From an uncultured Alistipes sp. (GTDB taxonomy: Bacteria > Bacteroidota > Bacteroidia > Bacteroidales > Rikenellaceae), in contig CAAGBL010000104.1 of NCBI GenBank assembly GCA_900768045.1, forward strand, positions 1 to 64,000: a stretch of DNA of 64,000 bases. Reading direction: 5' to 3'. The notes below the pieces were generated by a model. It was given only the letters and a program-made list of their open reading frames with translations. It was not told where the DNA came from and did no database searches. This document shows positions 25,593 to 35,248 of the stretch, piece by piece. The first letter of the stretch is position 1, and each line of letters begins with the position of its first letter. The translations under genes and the position numbers were made by a program.

Positions 25593-27382
25593 TAGTCCAT
25601 CTTAAGAACAGCGAGGAATGCAGATTGTGGCACCTGCACCGAGCCAATCTGACGCATACGCTTCTTACCCGCCTTCTGCTTCTCCAACAGTTTACGCTTA
25701 CGTGAGATATCGCCACCGTAACACTTCGCCGTAACGTCCTTACGCACAGCCTTAACCGTCTCACGAGCGATAATCTTAGCACCGATAGCCGCCTGAATAG
25801 CAATATCGAACTGCTGGCGTGGGATAAGCTCCTTTAACTTCTCACACATCTTACGACCGAAGTCGTAGGCATGGTCGGCATATATAAGCGACGAGAGGGC
25901 ATCTACTGGCTCGCCATTGAGCAAAATATCGAGCTTCGCAAGCTTAGAAATCTGGTAGCCTGTGCGGTGATAGTCGAACGAGGCATAACCCTTAGAGATA
26001 CTCTTGAGCTTATCGTAGAAGTCAAAGACAATCTCCGAGAGTGGCATCTCGAAGTTCACCTCAACACGATCCTGCGTAATGAAGGTCTGATTCTTCATCA
26101 CACCACGCTTGTCGATACACAACTTGAGGACATTACCGAGGAAGTCAGCCTTAGTGATAATCTGCGCAAGGATATATGGCTCCTCAATCTTTGCCACCTT
26201 GGTAATCTCGGGTAGGCCCGAAGGGTTGTGCACCTCGAGCTCCTCGCCCTGCGTTGTTGTGATGTGGTACGACACGTTAGGTACGGTAGTAATAACGTCC
26301 ATGTCGAACTCACGATATAGGCGCTCCTGGATAATCTCCATGTGCAACAAGCCGAGGAAGCCACAGCGGAAGCCGAAGCCGAGGGCCAAAGAGCTCTCAG
26401 GCTCGAACGTAAGCGAGGCATCGTTGAGCTTAAGCTTCTCGAGTGAAGCTCGCAAATCCTCATACTGGTCAGCCTCAACGGGGTAGACACCCGCAAAGAC
26501 CATAGGCTTAACATCCTCGAAGCCAGCGATAGCCTCCTGAGCAGCATTTGCAACCGAGGTAATGGTATCGCCCACCTTCACATCTGTCGAGTTCTTGATA
26601 CCCGAGCAGATATAACCTACGTCGCCCGCCTTAATCTCGTCACGAGCAACCATCTTGAACTTCAAAACACCAATTTCGTCGGCATCATACTCGCTGCCAG
26701 TGTTGAAGAACTTAACATGCTCGCCCTTATGGATAGTACCGTTGAATACACGGAAATAGGCGATAACGCCACGGAATGGATTAAATACCGAGTCGAAGAT
26801 AAGCGCTTGCAAAGGCGCATTCTCATCGCCCTTAGGAGCAGGAATACGCTCGATGATAGCCTCCAAAATATCCTCGACACCCTGACCAGTCTTACCCGAT
26901 GCCAACAAGATATCCTCGTCCTTGCAGCCGATAAGGTCGATAATCTGATCCTTGACCTCGTCGACCATAGCCGACTCACAGTCAATCTTATTTAGTACGG
27001 GGATAATCTCGAGATCCTGACCAAGAGCAAGGTAGAGGTTAGAGATGGTCTGTGCCTGAATACCCTGCGTTGAGTCGACAACAAGGAGCGCTCCCTCGCA
27101 TGATGCGATAGCACGTGACACCTCGTACGAGAAGTCGACATGTCCTGGGGTGTCGATAAGGTTTAGGGTGTATTGCTGACCATCACGAGCCCTATACTCC
27201 ATCTGGATAGCGTGGCTCTTGATTGTAATACCCTTCTCACGCTCGAGATCCATATCGTCGAGCACCTGAGCCTGCATCTCTCGCTGGTTCAGAGTATTAG
27301 TCTTTTCAAGAAGTCTATCAGCAAGGGTACTCTTACCGTGGTCGATGTGTGCAATGATACAGAAATTGCGAATATTCTTCAT
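25592..27382 (-). CDS. lepA: Elongation factor 4 (LepA)
   Basis: LepA is the ribosome-bound GTPase that affects translation initiation or back-translocation under stress. The 596-residue protein has P-loop AHIDHGKST (11-19), DTPGHVDF, NKID and the LepA-specific C-terminal domain ending in KKRMRQIGSVQVPQSAF. Length matches E. coli (599). It has its own promoter at 27415-27422. Confidence 0.97.
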   Translation of the reverse strand: MKNIRNFCIIAHIDHGKSTLADRLLEKTNTLNQREMQAQVLDDMDLEREKGITIKSHAIQMEYRARDGQQYTLNLIDTPGHVDFSYEVSRAIASCEGALLVVDSTQGIQAQTISNLYLALGQDLEIIPVLNKIDCESAMVDEVKDQIIDLIGCKDEDILLASGKTGQGVEDILEAIIERIPAPKGDENAPLQALIFDSVFNPFRGVIAYFRVFNGTIHKGEHVKFFNTGSEYDADEIGVLKFKMVARDEIKAGDVGYICSGIKNSTDVKVGDTITSVANAAQEAIAGFEDVKPMVFAGVYPVEADQYEDLRASLEKLKLNDASLTFEPESSLALGFGFRCGFLGLLHMEIIQERLYREFDMDVITTVPNVSYHITTTQGEELEVHNPSGLPEITKVAKIEEPYILAQIITKADFLGNVLKLCIDKRGVMKNQTFITQDRVEVNFEMPLSEIVFDFYDKLKSISKGYASFDYHRTGYQISKLAKLDILLNGEPVDALSSLIYADHAYDFGRKMCEKLKELIPRQQFDIAIQAAIGAKIIARETVKAVRKDVTAKCYGGDISRKRKLLEKQKAGKKRMRQIGSVQVPQSAFLAVLKMD

Positions 27383-27414
27383 CTCGTCTCTTAATTACAT
27401 ATATTAATAGAGCG

Positions 27415-27422
27415 CAAAGATA
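27415..27422 (-). promoter_or_regulatory. lepA promoter -7 box
   Basis: TATCTTTG on the minus strand, 33 bases before the lepA ATG. Confidence 0.7.
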
Positions 27423-27464
27423 AAAAATATTTTCGTAATTTCGAAATATGAGGCCTCAAAACAA

Positions 27465-28253
27465 CTATTTCTGGTTGTTTACATCCTCACGAGCATAGCT
27501 ATACTCGTCGTAGATGAGCTGGCTGAGCGACTTAGAGTTTGGCTCCTTGGGAGCGTCGTTCTTATCCTCCTCGTCAGAGGGCTTCAGCCATAGATAGATT
27601 TTCGACTCGTTGCCATCACGTAGGCGAACGATATTCTTGCGGTGAGTCCAAATAAGCAGAATCGCAACAATCCACGAGAAGATGATAAATGGCACACTCT
27701 GGAATGGAGCCGCAGGATCATAGGTCATAGTAGCAAATATCATCACAAGGAGCGGATAGCTGCAACCAGCAACCATTGATGCAAGCGACACGTAGTGCGA
27801 CACAGCGAAGACTAAGCACCAGATACCGAAGCACATAAGCAAGATTGGTGGATAGATAGCTGTTGCAGCACCAAGGAGCGTTGCCACGCCCTTACCGCCA
27901 CGGAAACCAGCAAATATTGGGAAGATGTGACCAAGCACCACGGCCACCGTTGCAATGATACGCATATTGATTAGCCAGGCGTCGCTCACACCACCATCGT
28001 AGCGCAACAAGGCTGTGAGCATAACACCACCAAAGCCCTTGAAATAGTCGATAACGAACACAGGGAGTGCGGCACGCTTACCCAACACTCGAAGCATGTT
28101 GGTAGTACCCGCATTTTTCGAGCCGTGCTCACGAATATCTATGCCATAATATTTCTTACCAATCCACACTGCACTTGGTATTGAACCAAGCAAATAGGCG
28201 ATAATAAGAATTGTGAATGCACAATAATATGTCAATACTCCCCAGGTCTCCAT
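27465..28253 (-). CDS. plsY: Glycerol-3-phosphate acyltransferase PlsY
   Basis: PlsY moves the acyl group from acyl-phosphate to glycerol-3-phosphate in the membrane, the first step of phospholipid synthesis. The 262-residue protein has the family motifs LLGSIPSAVWIGK (21-33), HGSKNAGTTN (43-52) and FAGFRGGKGVAT near 117-128, in a multi-helix membrane protein. A hydrophilic tail of about 45 residues follows the usual domain, making it longer than most PlsY (about 200). Confidence 0.93.
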   Translation of the reverse strand: METWGVLTYYCAFTILIIAYLLGSIPSAVWIGKKYYGIDIREHGSKNAGTTNMLRVLGKRAALPVFVIDYFKGFGGVMLTALLRYDGGVSDAWLINMRIIATVAVVLGHIFPIFAGFRGGKGVATLLGAATAIYPPILLMCFGIWCLVFAVSHYVSLASMVAGCSYPLLVMIFATMTYDPAAPFQSVPFIIFSWIVAILLIWTHRKNIVRLRDGNESKIYLWLKPSDEEDKNDAPKEPNSKSLSQLIYDEYSYAREDVNNQK

Positions 28254-28315
28254 AACAATACGTATTTAGTTTATTTTCAAGATATTACGTCGTTTTTCAC
28301 AAAATTAGATTAAGA

Positions 28316-28448
28316 CAAAGATATAAAAACTTTTCAAAAAACCAAAAAAATCACAACTTGCCATTGAGCTATCATTCGCCAAAATTTGTGGGCCACGAAA
28401 AAAAATCTCGGGCAAAAATTGTCGTTTCGGAAATTGTTTGTATCTTTG
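28316..28448. promoter_or_regulatory. Divergent promoters for plsY and the YitT gene
   Basis: TATCTTTG on the minus strand (28316-28323) serves plsY with a leader of about 55 bases; TATCTTTG on the plus strand (28441-28448) serves the YitT gene with TTG-rich sequence about 20 bases upstream. Confidence 0.7.
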
Positions 28449-28487
28449 ATAGGTTAAAATGAATAAAATTACTGATTTTGCATATTT

Positions 28488-29507
28488 ATGAAACTTAATC
28501 TAAACTTTTCAAGCATGGCTCTGTCGGTTAAGGAGTCGGTTACAGACATTAAGTGGTGGAGCTCTATGCTTCAGATTGTTTTTGGCTGTTTGATGGTAGC
28601 CATAGCATTCGTAGTCTTTATCAACCCTTACGACCTTGTGCCTGGTGGTATCTACGGCTTGGCCCTCGTGCTTCATAACCTCTTCCCATCGGTGCAGGTG
28701 GGTACTTTCGGTTATATGTTCGATGTACCTCTTATCCTCACAGCGCTCATCTTGTTTGGTGGTACTTTTGGCGGTCGCACAATCTTTGCGTCGTTCCTAA
28801 CGCCAGGTATCATGAACATACTCGACTATCTTGTATATCCTTCACGTGAGGCTATCGAGGCGCTCGACCCAGCACAGCTTCTCAACGGCTTTATCAACCT
28901 CTCAGACCACTTGTTGCTTGCAGCAATCATCGGTGGTGTGTTTAGTGGTATTGGCGTAGGTATCGTTATCCGCAACAACGCCGCAACAGGAGGTACAGAT
29001 ATTACTGGTATGCTCCTACACCGCTTTGCTAAGATGAAGTTCGCTAACGGAGTGTTGCTCTCTGACGCTATCATCGTGCTTAGTGGTTTGGTTGTCATCG
29101 GCTTTGGCGTAGGTCTTCCTGAGGGTAAGGAGGGACAGGGACTACTCCTCTCGCTCTACTCGGCAGTATGTATCTTCGTTAATGCTAAGGTTTTGGGCTA
29201 CACCATCGACGGTGCATCACGCGACAAGCTCCTCTATATCATCTGCGAGGAGCACTCAGCAAAGATGCGTGAGTATATCCTCCACGACCTTAACCGTGGC
29301 GGTACATATCTCAAGGCTAAGGGTATGTACACCGACAACGACAAAGAGATGATCTTCTTGGTGGTTAACCGCAAGGAGGTACGCAACGTGCAGCATAAGA
29401 TTAAGGAGTTTGACCCTAAGGCATTCGTAGTGGTAACCGACGCTTACGACACCTTTGGTCAGGGCTTCAAGCCATTCCCTGAGGAGAATGGAATGCCTAC
29501 GGAGTAA
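28488..29507 (+). CDS. YitT family membrane protein (DUF161/DUF2179)
   Basis: This 339-residue protein has five to six membrane segments between about 20 and 230 and a cytoplasmic DUF2179 domain at the end (about 255-335, with SAKMREYILHDLNRGGTYLKA at its start). Blocks NPYDLVPGGIYGLAL and NNAATGGTDITGMLL are typical. The transported substrate of the family is not settled. It lies 15 bases ahead of miaB and probably shares its transcript. Confidence 0.85.
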   Translation: MKLNLNFSSMALSVKESVTDIKWWSSMLQIVFGCLMVAIAFVVFINPYDLVPGGIYGLALVLHNLFPSVQVGTFGYMFDVPLILTALILFGGTFGGRTIFASFLTPGIMNILDYLVYPSREAIEALDPAQLLNGFINLSDHLLLAAIIGGVFSGIGVGIVIRNNAATGGTDITGMLLHRFAKMKFANGVLLSDAIIVLSGLVVIGFGVGLPEGKEGQGLLLSLYSAVCIFVNAKVLGYTIDGASRDKLLYIICEEHSAKMREYILHDLNRGGTYLKAKGMYTDNDKEMIFLVVNRKEVRNVQHKIKEFDPKAFVVVTDAYDTFGQGFKPFPEENGMPTE

Positions 29508-29522
29508 TTCTAATTGTTGACT

Positions 29523-30878
29523 ATGACAAACATGAATATCAATAATTTGCGACCACTCACAGGCAGTGGCCGCAAACTATATATCGAGACCTACGGCTGC
29601 CAGATGAATGTTGGCGACTCGGAGATTGTCGTATCCATCATGCAGCAGGAGGGCTTCCGCTATACCGAAAAGTTGGAGGAGGCCGACATCGTGCTTATCA
29701 ACACCTGCTCGATACGTGACAATGCCGAGCAGCGAATATGGGGCCGCCTTAGCGAGATGCGCCACATGCGCAAAAAGAAGCCATCACTCATCATCGGCAT
29801 CATCGGTTGCATGGCTGAGCGCCTCAAGGAGGATTTAACAAAGGGTGGCACAGGCGTAGATATCGTTGCTGGCCCCGACTCTTACCGTGACCTACCACGC
29901 CTTGTGCGTGAGGTAGATGGCGGCGCTACGGGTGTAAACGTGGAGCTCTCGAAGGAGGAGACCTACGCAGAGATAGCCCCCGTGCGCCTCGACCGCAATG
30001 GCGTAAGCGCCTTTATCGCTATTATGCGTGGCTGCAACAACTACTGCTCATACTGCGTGGTGCCATATACCCGAGGTATCGAGCGTAGCCGTGATGCCGA
30101 GACTATCATCGCCGAGGCACGCACACTCTTCGAAAATGGCTACCGTGAGGTTACGCTACTTGGTCAGAACGTAAACTCATACCGCACGGGCGAGGTAGAC
30201 TTCCCTGAGCTACTGAAGCGAGTAGCCGAGATTTCGCCATTGCTGCGTGTGCGCTTTGCTACGTCACACCCTAAGGACATCAGCGACAAGTTGCTAGAGA
30301 CCATGGCCTCAATGCCAAATATCTGCCGTGCTATCCACCTACCAGCACAGTCAGGCTCTACGGAGATGCTCAAGCGCATGAACCGCAAGTATACCCGTGA
30401 GTGGTACCTGGAGCGTGTGGAGGCCATACGTCGCTACATGCCCGACTGCGCCATCACCACAGACCTTATCGCTGGCTTTGCTCACGAGACAGAGGAGGAG
30501 CACGAGGCAACACTCTCGCTTATGCGTGAGGTAAGGTACGACTTCGCCTATATGTTTAAATACTCGGAGCGTCCAGGCACCTTCGCACAGCGAAACCTCG
30601 GCGACGACATTCCTGAGGATGTCAAGACTCGCCGCCTAACAGAGATTATCGACTTGCAGAATAAGCTCTCGGAGGAGAGCAACAAGCAGGACATCGGCAA
30701 GGAGTTCGAGATTTTGGTTGAGTGCACATCGAAGCGTAGCGAGGAGCAGCTCTCGGGCCGCACATCGCAGAATAAGATGGTTGTCTTCGACCGTGGCGAC
30801 CACCAGATTGGCGACTACGTCAAGGTGCGAATCACGGGTTGCTCGTCAGCCACGCTGTTTGGCGAAGAGGTTAAGTAA
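29523..30878 (+). CDS. miaB: tRNA-2-methylthio-N6-dimethylallyladenosine synthase
   Basis: MiaB is a radical-SAM enzyme that adds a methylthio group to position 37 of tRNAs. From the ATG at 29523 it has 451 residues: an N-terminal UPF0004 domain with cluster cysteines in YGCQMN, NTCSIRDNAEQR and GCMAER, then the radical-SAM CNNYCSYC and a C-terminal TRAM domain. NTCSIRDNAE separates it from RimO. In-frame TTG codons at 29514 and 29517 would add three or two residues; the ATG is preferred. Confidence 0.95.
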   Translation: MTNMNINNLRPLTGSGRKLYIETYGCQMNVGDSEIVVSIMQQEGFRYTEKLEEADIVLINTCSIRDNAEQRIWGRLSEMRHMRKKKPSLIIGIIGCMAERLKEDLTKGGTGVDIVAGPDSYRDLPRLVREVDGGATGVNVELSKEETYAEIAPVRLDRNGVSAFIAIMRGCNNYCSYCVVPYTRGIERSRDAETIIAEARTLFENGYREVTLLGQNVNSYRTGEVDFPELLKRVAEISPLLRVRFATSHPKDISDKLLETMASMPNICRAIHLPAQSGSTEMLKRMNRKYTREWYLERVEAIRRYMPDCAITTDLIAGFAHETEEEHEATLSLMREVRYDFAYMFKYSERPGTFAQRNLGDDIPEDVKTRRLTEIIDLQNKLSEESNKQDIGKEFEILVECTSKRSEEQLSGRTSQNKMVVFDRGDHQIGDYVKVRITGCSSATLFGEEVK

Positions 30879-30884
30879 AAGCAG

Positions 30885-30916
30885 AGAGAAGTTGCAATGG
30901 CGACTTCTCTTTTCTT
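30885..30916 (+). terminator. miaB terminator
   Basis: AGAGAAGTTG (30885-30894) pairs with CGACTTCTCT (30901-30910) with one wobble and is followed by TTCTTT. Confidence 0.75.
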
Positions 30917-30929
30917 TGGAAGGGGGAGA

Positions 30930-31062
30930 GCAAGGGACGGCAGGGACGGCAGAGAGAATAGGGAGAATAGGGAACTTAGGGAACTTAGGGAAAGACTATC
31001 ACTAAACTCCTTAAATTCATTAAATTCGCTAAACTCCTTAATCTACCACCTCAATCAGCGAG
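30930..31062. repeat. Family C hairpin between miaB and the BASS gene
   Basis: GGGAACTTAGGGAACTTAGGG-like units face AAACTCCTTAAATTC-like units around ACTATCACT, with the shared flank CCACCTCAATCAGCGAGA next to A6. The gap 30879-31183 contains the terminator, this hairpin and A6 only. Confidence 0.6.
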
Positions 31063-31066
31063 AAAT

Positions 31067-31195
31067 AATTTATCGTCAGAAGGGTGCCGAGTGCTACACT
31101 CGGCAAAAATCCCGACGATGGGCTGTACTAAAGGTACTGCTCATTGTCGGGATTTTTTGTTAGGGGACGCAATCGACCCCTTATCACGATAAATT
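31067..31195 (-). repeat. Family A element, copy A6 (at the BASS stop), covarying arms
   Basis: Arms are AATTTATCGTCAGAAGGG (31067-31084) and rc AATTTATCGTGATAAGGGG (31177-31195). The variable part is TTTATCG in both arms, against TTTGTTG in most copies. The gene-side arm encodes the last residues Asn-Leu-Ser and the TGA stop. The core stem also changed on both sides: ATCCCGAC/GTCGGGAT instead of ATGCCACC/GGTGGCAT. Confidence 0.85.
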
Positions 31196-32080
31196 CTTGC
31201 GGTAGATTTGATAACTATTCACAAAATTCTGCCATACAATGTAGGCGGTGGGGGCTATGGAGGCTATCGGGTTTAGGAAGTTGAGGGAGAGCCAAATAGC
31301 AAGAATGGTGTTCTTCTGACCTACCGACTGAGCACCTGCCACCCTATCGCCCGACTTTTCGCCCATGTAGCGTCCCAATCGAAACTGAGCAAGGCAGAGA
31401 ATAAGGGCAACGAGGGCAAGCTCTATCTCTGTGAGGATGTTGGCATCGGTGTCGATGATAAATGCTGTGGTGCGTCCCATGACCAAGACGAGCGAGAAGA
31501 GCCATATATAGAACGAGTATGACGAGTGGTCGGCAAACCACTTAGCAAGCCTTGGAAGTGTATAGCGCAGCGCCTGAGCCACAACAAAGGGGGCTATAAG
31601 CGTAGGTGCTACACGTGAGATAATCTCGACAAAGGTACATGTACCATTACCAAAGGCGTGGAGGATAGGGGGCACAACAACTGCCGTTACTATGTTGCAG
31701 ACAAGGCTATACGAGACCATTGTTGCAACATTAGCACCGAGCATGCCGCCAATGACCACAGCAGCCATGGCGATAGGTGCCAAGACACACATCATAGCGC
31801 CCTGCGCCACCACAACGCCCAAGAGAGGTTTAACGGTCACAAACACCACAACACCTCCCACAATCTGCACGGCAAGCATCGCTAAATGTATCCACTTAAG
31901 ACGCATCTGGCGTAGGTCGATACGGCAAAACGTGAGGAAGAGCATAGAGGCGATAAGCAGGGGCGTAAGCATATTGGCGCTTGCTGCTTCGAGCTGCGCC
32001 AAGGGGCGACAAAGCACTGCGCCAACAACCATTGCCAAGGGCATTGCTATAGTCTTTATTGTCTGTCGTGAAAGGGCCAT
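31184..32080 (-). CDS. Bile acid:sodium symporter (BASS) family transporter
   Basis: The 298-residue protein is almost wholly hydrophobic with about nine to ten membrane segments. Segment order and blocks such as LLIASMLFLTFCRID and VLAPIAMAAVVIGGMLG fit the BASS/SBF family, whose members carry bile acids, pantoate or other organic anions with sodium. The substrate cannot be told. It is a single gene, and its final three codons lie in repeat A6. Confidence 0.75.
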   Translation of the reverse strand: MALSRQTIKTIAMPLAMVVGAVLCRPLAQLEAASANMLTPLLIASMLFLTFCRIDLRQMRLKWIHLAMLAVQIVGGVVVFVTVKPLLGVVVAQGAMMCVLAPIAMAAVVIGGMLGANVATMVSYSLVCNIVTAVVVPPILHAFGNGTCTFVEIISRVAPTLIAPFVVAQALRYTLPRLAKWFADHSSYSFYIWLFSLVLVMGRTTAFIIDTDANILTEIELALVALILCLAQFRLGRYMGEKSGDRVAGAQSVGQKNTILAIWLSLNFLNPIASIAPTAYIVWQNFVNSYQIYRKNLS

Positions 32081-32115
32081 AAGTTCAAATGTTGGGGGTT
32101 ATAATATATTTAATT

Positions 32116-35100
32116 TTACTTTATAAGGTAGCTGAGAATACCCTTCATCATGGCATCACGCTCCTCTGACGACTTAATAGTCTCGAACGGAAAGCCCGCA
32201 ACGAAGGTGCGATAGCTGCCCGTATAGAGTGCTGCGGCGGGCTGGTTTGAGGTTCGATAGCGCATTGCTGTATATGCCTGCTTGCCCGCAGGGCGCACAA
32301 CCTCGGGCGACTCAACGCAATATATCTGGTCGTTAAGCTCGGTATTGAACTCAACGCTAAAATCCTTGGCAAAGAGGCTCAACAAAACGCCCTTAACCTC
32401 GCCACGGCGTGTAGCCATGCCACCGCCATAGTTAACATGGAGCACCTCCGAGGCAAACTTACGGTCGGCATCTGTAGCCACGGGCGACGTCCACATGTCG
32501 GTAAGTAGGTAGCTACCCGTAACCATGAGTGAGCCACCCTGCGAGGTGTACTCGGTTAGAGCTGACTGCAACTCCTCGCTCATAGCCTCGAATCTATACT
32601 CATCGCCACTACCTACCATCGTAGCACGCTGCTTACCTAAGATGATGTCGATAGCATCATAGCTACATATATCGACACATCGCTCAGCCACAGCACGATG
32701 CGATGCCGAGGCAAAGGAGTAGCCCGCAGCGAGAATGGAGCGGCCATGCAGAGCCACAAAGTCGAAGGTGTTACCTGCAATTATCTCTGCCTCGTAGTCG
32801 TTGTAGGACTGTCCGAGGGCATTATTGTCGTCTTGCGACTTATAGAGCGCTCTATCGAAGTTTGTCTGCTCGCCGATAAACGAGATATCCTCGATGTATG
32901 CCACGCCACTATCAAACTGGTTATAGAAGCCTGCATCGCTCGATGTACGACGACTCATAGGCGCCGATACCCTATCAAAACCATTGACAACAAGCACCGT
33001 TTTTGCCGACTCGCCCACAGCCGCAGCGAGCGTCTCGGAGTCGAAGCTCTCGCCACCGTCGTTCACGGCAGTAACCCTATAGCTATAAATAGTGCCCGCC
33101 TCCTGTTCAAGAGTTATCTCTGTAGAGTCTACCCTACGACCTGAGTCGAAGCCCGAATCGCCGATACGTGTATATAATATATAGTAGTCGGCCTTTGCCG
33201 AGGGTTCGAGCTTATCAACGGTAGGCTTCCAGCTAAGAGTAACCCTATTCTCATCAAGAGATGCGGCGAAGCTATGCACGGGGAGTGGCTGCACAACATA
33301 GTCGACACCATACTGGCTCGATAGGTAGCGTAACACACCCTTATATATCGCACGGCTTACGTCGAAGCGAAACTGAGGATCGAGACCATAGCGCATATCC
33401 GAAAAATTCTGGTGCGACAATAGCTCAAGGAGCATCGTAGGACACCATGGCAGGCGTGCCTCGTAGTATGCCTTATCCCACATGCCACGACGCACCCACT
33501 GCTTGTCGTATGTAGCTCGCAGATCGTCGACAATCTGTGTCATGACAATATCGGTAAGGTCACGTGAGAGTAGGCGTGACTCATCATCTTCGAAGTTACC
33601 ACCATTATCTCGGGTGCAGTAGATACCCAGCGTGCCGATAACCTTCTCGCTCTCACGCACACCAGCATCGCTATGGAATGCCAATGCAAGGTCGAGAGGT
33701 ATGTTCTTGCCACTGACGGTGCTAAGACGGTTAGAGCCACCCATCAAGGCATTTACCCAGCGTGGACGTGACATATAGTCATCTTTATAGTCGTCTAAGC
33801 CCTCCTTAGGGGCATATACGTCGGTAGAGAAGCCCGACCACTGGAGCCAATAACGAGCCCCTTCAGTGAAGCGAGGGTAGCCGCTAACCTCCGACTGATA
33901 CTCCCTACTGCTGCTACGCAATGACGGGTGTACATCACGGCGGATATTACCCATGCCGCCACCAATCTTCACAGCATCGGCAGTAATAACGCCCGACAGC
34001 TTAGAGTAGTTATCGAGCGTCACGAGCACTCGCTCATCGCCCGCTTCGAAGTAGAACTCGCCGAGACATAGCCACATGCCGCCACCCATCTTCTGGTTAA
34101 CCAAAAACTCACGGTCGCCACCCGAGGCATGCACCGTATAATGAGCATCAGTAACTGACTTTGATAGTGTGCGATACGAGACATAGAGGCTATACACTCC
34201 AGACTTAGGAATGCTCGCACTCCATGTTGCCTTAGCCGCTTTTTCGGTCTTAGTGGAGGTTGTAGCCTGGCGTACGGTGCCATCGCTAAAGGGGTTATGG
34301 CCCGAGGCGTAGCTATCGTGAAGATGCGCAAAGCCCGCTCCAGCACCGCTCCACTCGCCACTCTCTGAATAGCCCATTTTATCTATGCCCTTATCATTAT
34401 CTATGATTATCTCCTCACAGCGCATGCTACGCTCACGTGGCAAGAGCACCGAGGCACCCGCACGCTCGAGCATAGGGAGCAAATAGGGCACGACATAGCT
34501 CTGCGTATATAAATCCTCGACCGTCTCCCAAAGGCGTGAGCGCTGCCACACCCACTCCCCCGTGCCATTGCTAAAGTAGCGACCGTGGCTCTGCCAGAGG
34601 GCTATATGGCGATTAAGAAGTCCTCGCTGGGGCTGCGATAGCGAACTTTTACGTGTGATAAGCGGAGCCTTGCTCTTGTTTACAAAGCGAGACTCCTCGT
34701 GCTCCGAACGGTAGTAGAGCGGAATGAGATTCTCGATAAGCTCTCCATTGGTGTATAGCTTCAACTCATAATCGGAAAATCTCTCGGGAAGTTTCTCACG
34801 TACAGCATCATACAACGCCTCAACACTCTCCTCACGCATAGGATAGTAGGCCAAATGCTCCGAGGCACGAATCTCGAGCTGCGGGCGCTTCACTTCGTCA
34901 TCATTCTCTGATGCAGAATCACTATTTTCCGACTCAGCTTCGCCCACAACCTTAATCTGCTCAATTTTCACGTAGCTACCTGCAACCTCACGTAAAGTAA
35001 TACGGCTCAGAGCCTTAGAGAGCGTATCGGCGAGGTAGTTAGGCACCTTTGTACTACGCTTCTGGGCATAGGCCGAGCCAACAACGCCAAAAGTGAGCAC

Positions 35101-35142
35101 CAAGATAGATATAGAGGTTAAGAGTATTTTTAGATATTTCAT
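32116..35142 (-). CDS. Large secreted protein with amidase-like, golvesin-like and fibronectin III parts (xanthan lyase/N-acetylmuramoyl-L-alanine amidase type)
   Basis: From the ATG at 35142 the protein has 1008 residues with a signal peptide (1-26, ending GSAYAQ). The ORF extends 68 codons further upstream, but that part runs through the promoter and is not plausible. A golvesin/Xly-type beta domain is seen around 270-400 (SASIPKSGVYSLYVSYRT), an amidase-like part around 480-610 with LAFHSDAG and LLELLSHQNF, and a fibronectin III domain around 640-740 (VTLSWKPTVDK to YSYRVTAVNDGGES). The last 270 residues look like an alpha/beta domain ending in a conserved block. It probably acts on cell-wall or other glycans outside the membrane; the exact substrate is unknown. 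Confidence 0.75.
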   Translation of the reverse strand: MKYLKILLTSISILVLTFGVVGSAYAQKRSTKVPNYLADTLSKALSRITLREVAGSYVKIEQIKVVGEAESENSDSASENDDEVKRPQLEIRASEHLAYYPMREESVEALYDAVREKLPERFSDYELKLYTNGELIENLIPLYYRSEHEESRFVNKSKAPLITRKSSLSQPQRGLLNRHIALWQSHGRYFSNGTGEWVWQRSRLWETVEDLYTQSYVVPYLLPMLERAGASVLLPRERSMRCEEIIIDNDKGIDKMGYSESGEWSGAGAGFAHLHDSYASGHNPFSDGTVRQATTSTKTEKAAKATWSASIPKSGVYSLYVSYRTLSKSVTDAHYTVHASGGDREFLVNQKMGGGMWLCLGEFYFEAGDERVLVTLDNYSKLSGVITADAVKIGGGMGNIRRDVHPSLRSSSREYQSEVSGYPRFTEGARYWLQWSGFSTDVYAPKEGLDDYKDDYMSRPRWVNALMGGSNRLSTVSGKNIPLDLALAFHSDAGVRESEKVIGTLGIYCTRDNGGNFEDDESRLLSRDLTDIVMTQIVDDLRATYDKQWVRRGMWDKAYYEARLPWCPTMLLELLSHQNFSDMRYGLDPQFRFDVSRAIYKGVLRYLSSQYGVDYVVQPLPVHSFAASLDENRVTLSWKPTVDKLEPSAKADYYILYTRIGDSGFDSGRRVDSTEITLEQEAGTIYSYRVTAVNDGGESFDSETLAAAVGESAKTVLVVNGFDRVSAPMSRRTSSDAGFYNQFDSGVAYIEDISFIGEQTNFDRALYKSQDDNNALGQSYNDYEAEIIAGNTFDFVALHGRSILAAGYSFASASHRAVAERCVDICSYDAIDIILGKQRATMVGSGDEYRFEAMSEELQSALTEYTSQGGSLMVTGSYLLTDMWTSPVATDADRKFASEVLHVNYGGGMATRRGEVKGVLLSLFAKDFSVEFNTELNDQIYCVESPEVVRPAGKQAYTAMRYRTSNQPAAALYTGSYRTFVAGFPFETIKSSEERDAMMKGILSYLIK

Positions 35143-35168
35143 CGTAAACGAGCTATTTTTTAATGGCT

Positions 35169-35215
35169 CAAAGGTACAAAAAAATTGCATATTGTAACGA
35201 AAATATATATCTTTG
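35169..35215. promoter_or_regulatory. Divergent promoters for the amidase-like and M64 genes
   Basis: TACCTTTG on the minus strand (35169-35176) lies 26 bases before the amidase-like ATG. TATCTTTG on the plus strand (35208-35215) lies 33 bases before the M64 ATG. Confidence 0.7.
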
Positions 35216-35248
35216 TAAATCTTCGAAAACATAAAACCTAAAATAGAG

